Positions 24,250 through 32,567 of a DNA stretch of 64,000 nucleotides are shown here, piece after piece (position 1 is the first letter of the stretch; every line of letters begins with the position of its first letter). The notes beneath the pieces were generated by a model. It worked only from the letters and a program-made list of their open reading frames with translations, made no database searches and was not told where the DNA came from. Position numbers and translations under genes: made by a program. The DNA comes from Azospirillum sp. TSH64 (lineage in GTDB: Bacteria > Pseudomonadota > Alphaproteobacteria > Azospirillales > Azospirillaceae), in NCBI RefSeq assembly GCF_003116035.1, contig NZ_LGQW01000015.1, forward strand, positions 6,516,983-6,580,982, read 5' to 3'.

Positions 24250-25938
24250 TCAGGCCGCGCGGACACCCCGGAGGAACTCGTCGACCGCGGAACTGAGCGT
24301 CCTGGCTTCGCGCGACAGCTCTCCGGCGGCGTCCAGCACCTGGCCCGCCATGCTGCCGCTGAGGCTGGCGGCTTTCTGCACCTCGATGACGTTGGTGGAG
24401 ACCTCCATGGTGCCGGAAGCCGCCTGGGTCACGTTGCGCGAGATTTCCCCGGTCGCCGCGTTCTGCTCCTCGACCGCCGAGGCGATCGCGGTGGCGATCC
24501 CGCTCATCTGCGTGATCGTTGCGCCGATCCCCTTGATGGCATCGACGGCTTCGCTGGTCACCGCCTGCATCGTGGCGATCTGTGCTGCGATCTCGTCGGT
24601 GGCGCGGGCGGTCTGGGTGGCGAGGTTCTTCACCTCCGAGGCGACCACGGCGAACCCCTTGCCGGCGTCGCCCGCCCGTGCCGCCTCGATGGTGGCGTTC
24701 AGCGCCAGCAGATTGGTCTGGCCGGCGATGCTCTGGATCAGATTCACCACTTCGCCGATCTTCTGCGCGGCGTTCGCCAGACCGGCGACGGTGTCGTTGG
24801 TCCGCTCCGCATCCTTGACCGCCTGGGCGGAGATCTGCGACGACGTGCTGACCTGCTTGGAGATTTCAAGCAGCGATGCCGACATCTCCTCGGTGGCGGC
24901 GGCGACGGTCTGGACGTTGGCGGAGGTCTGTTCGGCGGCGGCGGCCGAGGCGCTGGCCTGATGGCTGGTCTGCTCGGCCGTACCGACCATCGTCGTGGCG
25001 ACCGACTGCATGTTGCCCGATGCCGTGGCGACGCTTTCCACCACCCCCTTGACGCTGGCCTCGAAACTCCGGGCCAGCGCCGCCATCGACGCCTTGCGGT
25101 CGGCCTCCGCCTTCGCCTTCGATTGCTCCTGCTCGGCTTCCAGGCGGGCGTTCTCGATGGCGTTGCGCTTGAACACCTCGACGGCCTTCGCCATGGCGCC
25201 GATCTCGTCGCGACGCTCCTGCCCTTCGATCTGCACGCCGTTGTCGCCGGCCGCAAGCCGCCCCATGACGGCAGTCATGCCGCGGATCGGAGTGGCGATG
25301 CCGCGCGACAGCAGGATGCCGGCCGCGATTGCGAGGATGATCATGGCTCCGCCGCCGACGAGGTTGACGGTGTAGGAGGTCGAGAAGGCAATGGCCTGAT
25401 CGGCCGCGCGCTTGCCGAGCAGATCGCGCTCCATCTTGTCGATCTCCGCGATTTTGCCGCGCAGCCCATCGATCGCTGATTTCCCGGCGCCGGAGGCTTC
25501 CAGCGCGCGCGCCTGCTCGCGGGTTTCAGGCTTGGCCATCAGTTCGATCTCTTCCTCGGCGACCGTGGCCAGCCACGTCCGATAGAAGCGGTCGACATCG
25601 GCGAAGCGGATCTGCTGCGTCGGGTTGTCCGCCGTCAGCTGCTTCGCTTTGGCAAGGGATTCCGCATAGTGGCGCTGGCCCTCGCGGTACGGCTCCAGGA
25701 ACTTGTCGTCGCCGGCGATCAGATAACCACGGACACCGGTTTCCTGGTTCACCACCGATTCCAGGATCCTGTTGACCTCTTCGAGCACCTCATAGGTGTG
25801 GGTCGTCCAACCGCTCGATGTCTCGATGAACGAAAGCTTCGAATAGCTGGAAAAGGCGACGGCCAAGGCGATTGCAACCATAGATGCAAATGCGCCGGAA
25901 ATTTTCTTGGCAATCGACAGGTTTGCAAGGCTGAACAT
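24250..25938 (-). CDS. Methyl-accepting chemotaxis protein with CHASE3 sensor
   Basis: Transmembrane chemoreceptor, 562 residues from the ATG at 25938 (GGGAGAGA upstream; the frame extends to 26049). Helix 1 spans residues ~8-32. A periplasmic CHASE3 domain (~35-180) has [20 protein letters not shown]. Helix 2 (~190-212) is followed by HAMP. The cytoplasmic signalling hairpin carries [20 protein letters not shown], the tip that contacts CheA/CheW, and methylation helices on either side. No C-terminal CheR-binding pentapeptide is visible. Ligand unknown. A TTAA-N7-TTAA box lies 133 bases upstream. Confidence 0.95.
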   Translation of the reverse strand: MFSLANLSIAKKISGAFASMVAIALAVAFSSYSKLSFIETSSGWTTHTYEVLEEVNRILESVVNQETGVRGYLIAGDDKFLEPYREGQRHYAESLAKAKQLTADNPTQQIRFADVDRFYRTWLATVAEEEIELMAKPETREQARALEASGAGKSAIDGLRGKIAEIDKMERDLLGKRAADQAIAFSTSYTVNLVGGGAMIILAIAAGILLSRGIATPIRGMTAVMGRLAAGDNGVQIEGQERRDEIGAMAKAVEVFKRNAIENARLEAEQEQSKAKAEADRKASMAALARSFEASVKGVVESVATASGNMQSVATTMVGTAEQTSHQASASAAAAEQTSANVQTVAAATEEMSASLLEISKQVSTSSQISAQAVKDAERTNDTVAGLANAAQKIGEVVNLIQSIAGQTNLLALNATIEAARAGDAGKGFAVVASEVKNLATQTARATDEIAAQIATMQAVTSEAVDAIKGIGATITQMSGIATAIASAVEEQNAATGEISRNVTQAASGTMEVSTNVIEVQKAASLSGSMAGQVLDAAGELSREARTLSSAVDEFLRGVRAA

Positions 25939-26495
25939 TGTCTCGTTCTCTCCCAATCCATACGCCCGGAGTGCGTTGAGGGTTTGCATCTTATGATGGC
26001 AGGCATAGAAGAAAAAACTGGGTCTAGTATTTTTATTGGAAGATCCCACAAAGTATTCTGGAGAAAAAAATTAATGAAATGTTAAAAACTTATATTCGGA
26101 TTTACACTGATTTATTTTGTCAATGTCTGCTACATCCGAATGAATGTCGGTTCATTTTTCTAGAATTGGCAAGAAAGCGCTTAGCCCCGCAATTAAATAT
26201 TTTATGGTTTCAGAAGATGATTTCTCAGAACGGAGGTTTTGTTCCGCAGCGGCGAAAACTTGGCGTGGTCATGAAGCGATCTCCGCGGTCTGGCTCCGGA
26301 CGCGGTGAAAGACGGTGCCTCGTCTTGCCCCGGGCGCATCGGCGCCGGCCGGCACGCGCCAGTGCCCATTCGGCATCGCTCCTGTCCGCCGGGCGGGGGT
26401 TGCGTTCGTCCGCCATTCCAGCAATATCGCTGCCCGCGCAGGTCTCCGGCCTGCTCCCGCGGACCCTGCCGTCAACCAACTCCCGGACCCCTTCC
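25939..26495. promoter_or_regulatory. Divergent region with an A+T-rich block and a CtrA-like box
   Basis: 557 bases between the chemoreceptor (-) and the EamA exporter (+), with no supported gene. From about 25990 to 26240 the sequence is markedly A+T-rich against a G+C-rich background. TTAATGAAATGTTAA (26071-26085) fits the CtrA consensus TTAA-N7-TTAA. From 26240 the composition returns to normal and the last 250 bases upstream of the exporter show nothing recognisable; a frame open there runs into the exporter but has no family resemblance. Confidence 0.5.
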
Positions 26496-27398
26496 ATGAC
26501 CGCGGCCCCCGCGACCGACACCCGTGCCGGCATCCTGATGATGCTGGGCGGGATGACGCTCTTCACGCTGAACGACGCGCTCGGCAAATGGCTGGTGGCC
26601 GACCATCCGGTCGCCATGCTGCTGGCGGTGCGCAGCCTGTTCGGGCTGGCGGTGCTGGCGCCGATGATCCGGCGCGAGGGCATCGCCGCGGTCTTCGCGG
26701 TCGACCGGCTGCCGCTGCACATCCTGCGTGTGGCTCTGATGACGGTGGATGTCGCCTGCTTCTACTGGGCGGTCGGTTATCTGCCGCTGGCCGACGTGAT
26801 GACCATCTACATGTCGGCGCCGCTGATCGTCACCGCGCTGTCGGTGCTGGTCCTGCGGGAAAGCGTCGGCTGGCGCCGCTGGGTGGCGGTGCTGGTCGGC
26901 TTCATCGGCGTCGTCATCGTGCTGAACCCGACCGGCCGTTTCGACCTGTGGCCGTCGCTGGTGGCGCTGATCGGCGCCTTCATCTTCTCAAGCGGCGTGA
27001 TCTCCACCCGCGTCCTGCGCTCCGCCTCCAGCCTGACGCTGGTCGCCAACCAGATGGTCGGCGGCCTGCTGATCGGCGGGGTGACGCTGCCCTGGACCTG
27101 GGAGGCGCCGGGCTGGCTCGGCTTCATCCTGCTGGGGCTGCTGGGCGTCACCGCGCTGGCCGGCCACGCCATGATGAACCGCTCGCTGCAGCTCAGCCCC
27201 GCCGCGGTGGTGGTGCCGTTCCAGTATGTGTCGATCCTGTGGGCGGTGATCCTCGACCTCGCCGTCTGGGGCACGGCTCCCACGGCACGCATGGGGGTGG
27301 GGGCGGCGCTGATCATCGGCAGCGGCCTGTTCATCGTCTACCGCGAACAGCGCGTGAAACGAGGCGTCGCGGCAGAGGGGGTGACGGAAGTGCCGTAA
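26496..27398 (+). CDS. DMT-superfamily transporter (EamA domains)
   Basis: Inner-membrane exporter or permease of 300 residues with about ten helices in two EamA repeats (~10-140 and ~150-285). Helix 1 carries MMLGGMTLFTLNDALGKWLV and helix 4 PLADVMTIYMSAPLIVTALS, a pattern typical of RhaT/EamA and S-adenosylmethionine-uptake-like members. Start at 26496 chosen because the upstream part of the frame is hydrophilic and unlike the family; only a weak ribosome site is seen. Substrate unknown. Convergent with the small gene at 27408. Confidence 0.9.
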   Translation: MTAAPATDTRAGILMMLGGMTLFTLNDALGKWLVADHPVAMLLAVRSLFGLAVLAPMIRREGIAAVFAVDRLPLHILRVALMTVDVACFYWAVGYLPLADVMTIYMSAPLIVTALSVLVLRESVGWRRWVAVLVGFIGVVIVLNPTGRFDLWPSLVALIGAFIFSSGVISTRVLRSASSLTLVANQMVGGLLIGGVTLPWTWEAPGWLGFILLGLLGVTALAGHAMMNRSLQLSPAAVVVPFQYVSILWAVILDLAVWGTAPTARMGVGAALIIGSGLFIVYREQRVKRGVAAEGVTEVP

Positions 27399-27407
27399 GG
27401 TTCCGGC

Positions 27408-27782
27408 TTACAGCGCGAAATAGCGCGGCACCAGCCTGACCGTCACCGGGTCCACCGGACGCCAGCCATAGTCGCGGATGACGTCGTTGGATTCCACCGG
27501 GCGCCGCCCGTCCGCCAGCGACCAGGTGATGTGGTAGGTCGAGCCGTCCGGCCGGTCGCTGGCGCCGTCGACGGCGACGACCAGAGCCTGCACCCCCTCG
27601 CCGTCGTCGGCATAGCCGATCACGTCGGCCTCGGTGGCGGCGGGCAGCGGCTCCTGCGGGCCGACGCCGAAGCTCAGCGTCACATGGTCGCCGACCAGCC
27701 TTTCATAGCGGGGCGGAACCAGGGCCAGCAGGCGCCCGCGTTCGTCCGCCGGCAGTTCCCACCCGGTGTATCCCGATCCCAT
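27408..27782 (-). CDS. Small protein with two HxT motifs (possible 2H-phosphoesterase/RNA-ligase-like fold)
   Basis: 124 residues from the ATG at 27782, with GGAGG eight bases upstream. Two HxT motifs, His33-x-Thr35 in DHVTLSFGVG and His84-x-Thr86 in YHITWSLADG, are about 50 residues apart. Paired H-x-T/S motifs define the 2H phosphoesterase superfamily (LigT, cyclic phosphodiesterases, tRNA-ligase phosphodiesterase domains), though this protein is shorter than LigT. I do not recognise the exact family. It would act on 2',3'-cyclic or 2'-5' phosphate ends if the assignment holds. It lies 49 bases upstream of nothing co-directional within 100 bases except the unknown operon behind it (27832-30251), of which it may be the last gene. 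Confidence 0.6.
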   Translation of the reverse strand: MGSGYTGWELPADERGRLLALVPPRYERLVGDHVTLSFGVGPQEPLPAATEADVIGYADDGEGVQALVVAVDGASDRPDGSTYHITWSLADGRRPVESNDVIRDYGWRPVDPVTVRLVPRYFAL

Positions 27783-27831
27783 CGCCCCATCCTCCGCACC
27801 GCAAGGCGCCGGCCCACTCAACACAGCACGC

Positions 27832-29145
27832 TCACCGCCGGCCACCGCTCATGATCTCGTCCATGATCTTATTCGCTTCGGCCGGTCCGGCAATCAGTTC
27901 GATCATGCGGATGGCGGTGTAGCCGGTGCGGGTGCTTCCGGCCGGTCCGGCCAGCGCCTGCTGCGCCTTTTCCGTCAGCGAGGCGGTGGTCTTCTGCGTC
28001 ATCTCCCGCAGCTCGCCGCGCAGCCCCAGCGTATCGGCGATGGTCGCGCATTTGCGCAGCGCACGGGCGTGGTTCTCGGCCTGTGCCAGCTGGGCGCGTC
28101 CCTCGCTGGCGCCGATGGCACTGTTGTCGAGTGCGCCGATGGCGGCGACGATGCCAGCGTCTGCGTCCTGCAGGACCTGGGTCTTCACCATGGCATGGAC
28201 GGAGCTGCGCACCTGTTTCAGCCGCTGGTCGAACTCCTTGTTCCGGCTGTGCTCCATCGCCGACCGCGTGGCGTCCAGGCTGGCAACGAGGTCGAGGGCC
28301 AGATCGGCCACCGCCATGCGGTCATTGGCCGGGCTGTCCTGCCAGCTGCGCGAGCGGTCCTCGATCTGGGCGACGACGGTGCCGCTCAGCTGCATGAACA
28401 GGGTGGCGCGGTCGGCCGACTTCTGCCCCAGATCCATGTCCCACAGCCCGCTGAGCAGCACCGACGGATCGGTCAGGCGCGAGGCGGCGAGCAGGATGAA
28501 GATCCGCAGCGACGCCGGTCTGGCGCGGGACAGCCGGCGGCCGATGGTCTGGATCGCCTCGATATGGTCGCCGTGGAGCTTCGGCACCGGCTTGGGCGAC
28601 AGCGCCGCCTTCAGCTCCATGATCTCGGGCGCGATGGACAGGAGGATGGCGATGTCCGCGAGCGCCCGTGTCCGGCTGGGGTTCATCCGCAGGTCGAGCG
28701 CTTCGCTGAAATGCCCGGCCACCGCCCCCTCGGCGATCTTCGACACCGCTGCGGCGCATTCGCCCCAGAAGGCTTCGGTCAGCGCCTTGCGATCCGGCCC
28801 GTTCTGTAGGGCGGGGCGGAAGGCGCGCATGCGCTCCTTGCCGACCTCGGCCTCCACCAGCGGCCACAGGCTGTTCATCAGCGACCGTTCGATCACGCTC
28901 AGCGGCACCAGGTCGGCCTTGCCCAGCGCCTCAAACAGGTCTTCAAAGGGATCGCAGAACAGCCGCTTCAGCGTCGGCCGGCGGTGCAGCCGCAGCTCGA
29001 CCAGCCGGGGACGGATCACGGCGATGGTGCGCTGGATGTCGGGATGGTCGTTCATCTGCTCCAGCAGATCGACGATCTGGCGGAACTTGGCCTCGTCGAT
29101 GTCCAGAAGCTTGTCGCCCAGCGCGACCAGGTCCCTCATCTCCAT
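27832..29145 (-). CDS. Conserved protein of unknown function, second gene of a two-gene operon
   Basis: 437 residues from the ATG at 29145, two bases after the stop of the preceding gene, so the two are co-translated. Predicted soluble and mainly alpha-helical, without signal peptide, membrane segments or cysteine clusters. The N-terminal ~100 residues are acidic/leucine-rich (DKLLDIDEAKFRQIVDLLEQ) and the middle holds PFEDLFEALGKADLVPLSVI. A coiled-coil-prone stretch lies around 290-350. No known catalytic motif. The frame extends upstream into the previous gene, but that extension is not coding. The function of the pair is unknown; its tight coupling implies a complex. Confidence 0.75.
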   Translation of the reverse strand: MEMRDLVALGDKLLDIDEAKFRQIVDLLEQMNDHPDIQRTIAVIRPRLVELRLHRRPTLKRLFCDPFEDLFEALGKADLVPLSVIERSLMNSLWPLVEAEVGKERMRAFRPALQNGPDRKALTEAFWGECAAAVSKIAEGAVAGHFSEALDLRMNPSRTRALADIAILLSIAPEIMELKAALSPKPVPKLHGDHIEAIQTIGRRLSRARPASLRIFILLAASRLTDPSVLLSGLWDMDLGQKSADRATLFMQLSGTVVAQIEDRSRSWQDSPANDRMAVADLALDLVASLDATRSAMEHSRNKEFDQRLKQVRSSVHAMVKTQVLQDADAGIVAAIGALDNSAIGASEGRAQLAQAENHARALRKCATIADTLGLRGELREMTQKTTASLTEKAQQALAGPAGSTRTGYTAIRMIELIAGPAEANKIMDEIMSGGRR

Positions 29146-29147
29146 GG

Positions 29148-30251
29148 TCAGGCCGCTCTCCCTTTGATCGTCTCGATCCGCATGACCAGATCGACATCGA
29201 GCTGGCCGCTGCGCCAGTCGACATAAGCGCGCACCGACCGCTTGTGGCTGTTGATCAGCTTGTCCGCCAGCGCGGACTGCTCGGCGCGGCCCTCGTCCTT
29301 CGGCAGCAGGGGGATGACGCGGAAGATGTCGTGGACGGCCATGTCCTGGCTGTAGCGGTCCTGGGTCAGCGCGTCGTTCCACAGCAGGATCAGATATTCC
29401 CAGCCGTCGAGCAGCCAGGACAGCCGGCTCGACGCCTTGCGGATCTGCGGGCGCTTGGTCTCCCACTGGCGCAGCAGAACCTCGAACGACGCCATCGCCT
29501 GATCGAACTGGCCGATGACGTTGCGGGCGTGGTTGACCGTATGCTCCGCCACCTCGGCGCAGAAGCCGCCGATGGGGGCCGCTTCCGACACGTTGTCGGT
29601 CGCCCAGTCGGTCATGCTGTCGCGGAAACCCTGGAGATCGCGCATCAGCCGCCGCAGCCGCGCCGGCTTGGGCGAACTGGCGAGCCCGATGGCCTCCATC
29701 ATCAGCGCCAGCTCGGCGATGCGGCCGTAGAGTTCCTTCGGTTCCAGGGCCAGGCGCTGCGCCGCCTTCATCATCAGGTCGCGCGTCAGCTTCTGCCCTG
29801 CGGCGGAGGTCAGGCCGACCTTCAGGATCTCCGTCGATTCCAGCCCGACCGCCTTCAACGCCTCGACGATCAGCTGGTAGTTGATGAGAAGCCGCTGGTC
29901 CTCGTCGTCGCTCAGCGCCGCTTCGGCCGCCGCCACGGCTCCGCCGCCGGCCAGCCCGCAGCGCGCCGCCTCCAGCACCGCCTTGCGGATGTCGTCGGGC
30001 GAGCAGCCCTCGGCCTTGGCGATCAGATCGTGCAGCATCCGGTCATGCACGGTCATCGGGAAGGCCAGCGGCAGCGACTTCCAGGGAACCACATAGACGC
30101 CGCGCCCCTCGGAAAGGTTGGGCACCAGAACCTCCAGCTGGTCGCGGCTGTCCTTGCGCACGCGGGTCTGCGCCAGCACAGGCGTGGTGAAGGCCACGGC
30201 GGCACCGCGCTCCTCGAAGGTGGACGGGGCGAAATTGGTCAGAGAACGCAT
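29148..30251 (-). CDS. Conserved protein of unknown function, first gene of a two-gene operon
   Basis: 367 residues from the ATG at 30251 with AGGACA upstream (the frame extends to 30350). The N-terminus, TNFAPSTFEERGAAVAFTTP followed by VLVPNLSEGRGVYVVPW, looks like a compact beta-rich domain of about 90 residues. The remainder is helical (for example RLMRDLQGFRDSMTDWATDN). No signal peptide, membrane helix or known active-site motif. Divergent from the AsmA-like gene at 30473. I recall similar N-termini among alphaproteobacterial proteins of unknown function, but I cannot give a role. Confidence 0.75.
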   Translation of the reverse strand: MRSLTNFAPSTFEERGAAVAFTTPVLAQTRVRKDSRDQLEVLVPNLSEGRGVYVVPWKSLPLAFPMTVHDRMLHDLIAKAEGCSPDDIRKAVLEAARCGLAGGGAVAAAEAALSDDEDQRLLINYQLIVEALKAVGLESTEILKVGLTSAAGQKLTRDLMMKAAQRLALEPKELYGRIAELALMMEAIGLASSPKPARLRRLMRDLQGFRDSMTDWATDNVSEAAPIGGFCAEVAEHTVNHARNVIGQFDQAMASFEVLLRQWETKRPQIRKASSRLSWLLDGWEYLILLWNDALTQDRYSQDMAVHDIFRVIPLLPKDEGRAEQSALADKLINSHKRSVRAYVDWRSGQLDVDLVMRIETIKGRAA

Positions 30252-30472
30252 CTTGTCCTGCGGCCCTGGCTGCGGGGTGGGGTGTGTGGGGCGTCGTCGA
30301 TTACGGCACTGCGATACTGAATTTTGCGTTAAATCCAATACAAGCGCCAATGGAATATATGACTTTCGGACTGACGGAACGGATCTCTTGCGGTACCCCC
30401 CGCCTCCGGCCTTCGCTGTTCCGCCCCCTCGTCCGTTGTCAGGAGAAGGGACGGTGCGCGGAGGGCAGGGGG

Positions 30473-32497
30473 ATGAAAGCGGGTGCGGGATCGGTGTTCA
30501 AATGGATCGGCTACGGCCTGCTGGGCCTCGTCGGTCTGGTCGTCGTCGGGGTCGGCGCGGCGGTGCTGCTGTTCGACTGGAACGACGCCCGCGGCTTTGT
30601 CGCCCGCCGCGCCTCGGCGGCGCTGAACCGCGAGGTCGCCATCGACGGCGACCTGCGGGTGCATCTCGGCAACCCGATCCGCATCCATCTGGAAGGGCTG
30701 CGCGTCGCCAATGCCGAGTGGGCGCAGGACAGGACGATGGCGGAGATCAGGGCGCTGGACGCCTCGCTGCGCCCGTGGCCACTGCTGCGCGGCAACTGGG
30801 AACTGCCGGAGCTGAAGGTCGAGGGGCCGAAGCTGATCCTGGAGAAGAACGGCAAGGGCGAGGCGAACTGGAACTTCGGCCCGCCCAACGCGGAGAAGGA
30901 GGTGGCGAAGGAGGCCGTGACCCCCGACAAGCGCGGCGACATTCCGGTGATCGGGCGGCTGCTGATCGCCGACGGCAGGATTCGCTACCGCGACCCCACC
31001 AGCGACATCGACATCGACAACACCATCAACACCGCCACCGGCGACAACGACAGCGACACCGTGCAGCTGAACGGCAAGGGCAACTTCGCCGGCAAGCCCT
31101 TCACCCTGGCGGTGGAGGGCGGCTCGCTGCTCACCCTGCGCGACGATCCCAAGCCCTATCCGCTGAAGATCGACGCCGCCGTCGGCAAGACCAAGGGCCG
31201 CATCGAAGGATCGGTGGCGGAGCCGGTGAAGCTGGAGGGCGTCGACCTGTCGGTGGCGCTCAGCGGCAACGATCTGGCGGAGATCTTCCCGATCCTCGGC
31301 ATTCCGACGCCGAAGACCCGGCCCTATTCCATTTCCGGCCATTTGTCGCGCGAAGGCGGCCTGTGGGCCTTCCACGGCATGAACGGCAAGGTCGGCGAAA
31401 GCGATTTGTCCGGCGACCTGTCGGTCGACACCAACGGGGAGCGGCCGATGGTGAAGGCCGACCTCACCTCCAACCGGCTGGCGGCCCTGGATATGGCCGG
31501 CCTGATCGGCGCCTCGCCGCGCGGCAGCGACGACTACCCGACCCGCGGCAACGGCCGCGTCATCCCCGCCACCCCGGTGAATGTGGAGATGCTGCGCAAC
31601 ACCGACATGGATGTCCGGCTGCGCGGCAAGCGGGTGGAGGCGCCCTTCGCCCCGCTCCAGGATCTGGACATGCGGGTCAGGCTGGCCAACGGCGATTTGC
31701 ATTTCGATCCGCTGTCGCTGGGCATCGGCGGCGGGCGGATCGCCGGCACGGTCCAGGTGGACGGCAGCCGCAAGGTGCCGGCGATGCGCACCAACCTGGA
31801 CATCCGCGCGATGAAGCTGTCCAGCTTCTTCAGCGAGACCTCGCTTGCAGGCCAGATCGGCGGCACGGTGGCCGGGCGCATCCAGCTTGCCGGCTCCGGC
31901 AAGACGGTGGCCGACCTGCTGGGCAGCTCCGACGGCAAGATCGGCGTTGCGGTGGACGGCGGCCGCGTCACCAGCCTCGCGGTCAAGGGGCTGAAGACCA
32001 ACATCCTGGAAACGCTGGGCGTGGTCATTTCCGGGTCGAAGCCGATGCCCTTCAACTGCCTGGTCGGCAACATGTCGGTGCGGAACGGCGTCGCCCAGGT
32101 CGAGGCGCTGGTGCTCGACACGCCGGAAACGCTGGTCACCGGCAAGGGGCAGATCAGCCTGCGCAACGAGGCGCTGGACCTGCGCATCGTCGGCGATTCG
32201 AAGTCGCCGCAGGTCTTCGCCACCCATGTCCCGGTGCTGGTCGGCGGCACGCTGGGCAACCCGGACATCGGCGTCGATCCCACCGAGTCGGCGGCGCGGG
32301 GGGCTGCGGCGGTGGCGTTGGGCGTGCTGCTGACCCCGCTGGCCGGCGTGCTGCCCTTCCTTGACCCGGGCAGTGAGGAACAGCCACAGTGCGGCCGGCT
32401 GGTGCAGGATGCCCGGTCCCCCGACAAGGGGGCAGCGGCATCCGGCAAGTCGGGCAATGGCCGCGGGGACGGAAAGGCGTCGGGTTCGGCGCGCTGA
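30473..32497 (+). CDS. AsmA family protein
   Basis: Large envelope protein, 674 residues from the ATG at 30473 (AGGGGG directly upstream). One N-terminal membrane anchor (~10-35, WIGYGLLGLVGLVVVGVGAA) is followed by a long periplasmic beta-rich part. The AsmA N-terminal block includes ALNREVAIDGDLRVHLGNPI and RIHLEGLRVANAEW, and the AsmA C-terminal domain (~430-600) includes DLLGSSDGKIGVAVDGGRVT. Family members (AsmA, TamB, YhdP) bridge the periplasm and are implicated in phospholipid transport and outer-membrane homeostasis. The last ~50 residues are low-complexity and hydrophilic. The specific paralogue cannot be told. Confidence 0.88.
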   Translation: MKAGAGSVFKWIGYGLLGLVGLVVVGVGAAVLLFDWNDARGFVARRASAALNREVAIDGDLRVHLGNPIRIHLEGLRVANAEWAQDRTMAEIRALDASLRPWPLLRGNWELPELKVEGPKLILEKNGKGEANWNFGPPNAEKEVAKEAVTPDKRGDIPVIGRLLIADGRIRYRDPTSDIDIDNTINTATGDNDSDTVQLNGKGNFAGKPFTLAVEGGSLLTLRDDPKPYPLKIDAAVGKTKGRIEGSVAEPVKLEGVDLSVALSGNDLAEIFPILGIPTPKTRPYSISGHLSREGGLWAFHGMNGKVGESDLSGDLSVDTNGERPMVKADLTSNRLAALDMAGLIGASPRGSDDYPTRGNGRVIPATPVNVEMLRNTDMDVRLRGKRVEAPFAPLQDLDMRVRLANGDLHFDPLSLGIGGGRIAGTVQVDGSRKVPAMRTNLDIRAMKLSSFFSETSLAGQIGGTVAGRIQLAGSGKTVADLLGSSDGKIGVAVDGGRVTSLAVKGLKTNILETLGVVISGSKPMPFNCLVGNMSVRNGVAQVEALVLDTPETLVTGKGQISLRNEALDLRIVGDSKSPQVFATHVPVLVGGTLGNPDIGVDPTESAARGAAAVALGVLLTPLAGVLPFLDPGSEEQPQCGRLVQDARSPDKGAAASGKSGNGRGDGKASGSAR

Positions 32498-32567
32498 CCG
32501 GACGCAGATCCGCGTTCCCCTGTCCGATCCGGCATCGGATCACAGGATAAGGACGCTGCCTTTCCCA

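Noticed and set aside
22526-24250. 574-codon frame covering the alcohol dehydrogenase
   Set aside because: Only the part from 23566 matches the family and it has its own ribosome site; the remainder is antisense to the Lrp-type regulator.
26079-26495. N-terminal extension of the EamA frame
   Set aside because: Basic, cysteine-bearing sequence with no membrane segment and composition unlike the rest; the exporter domain starts cleanly at 26496.
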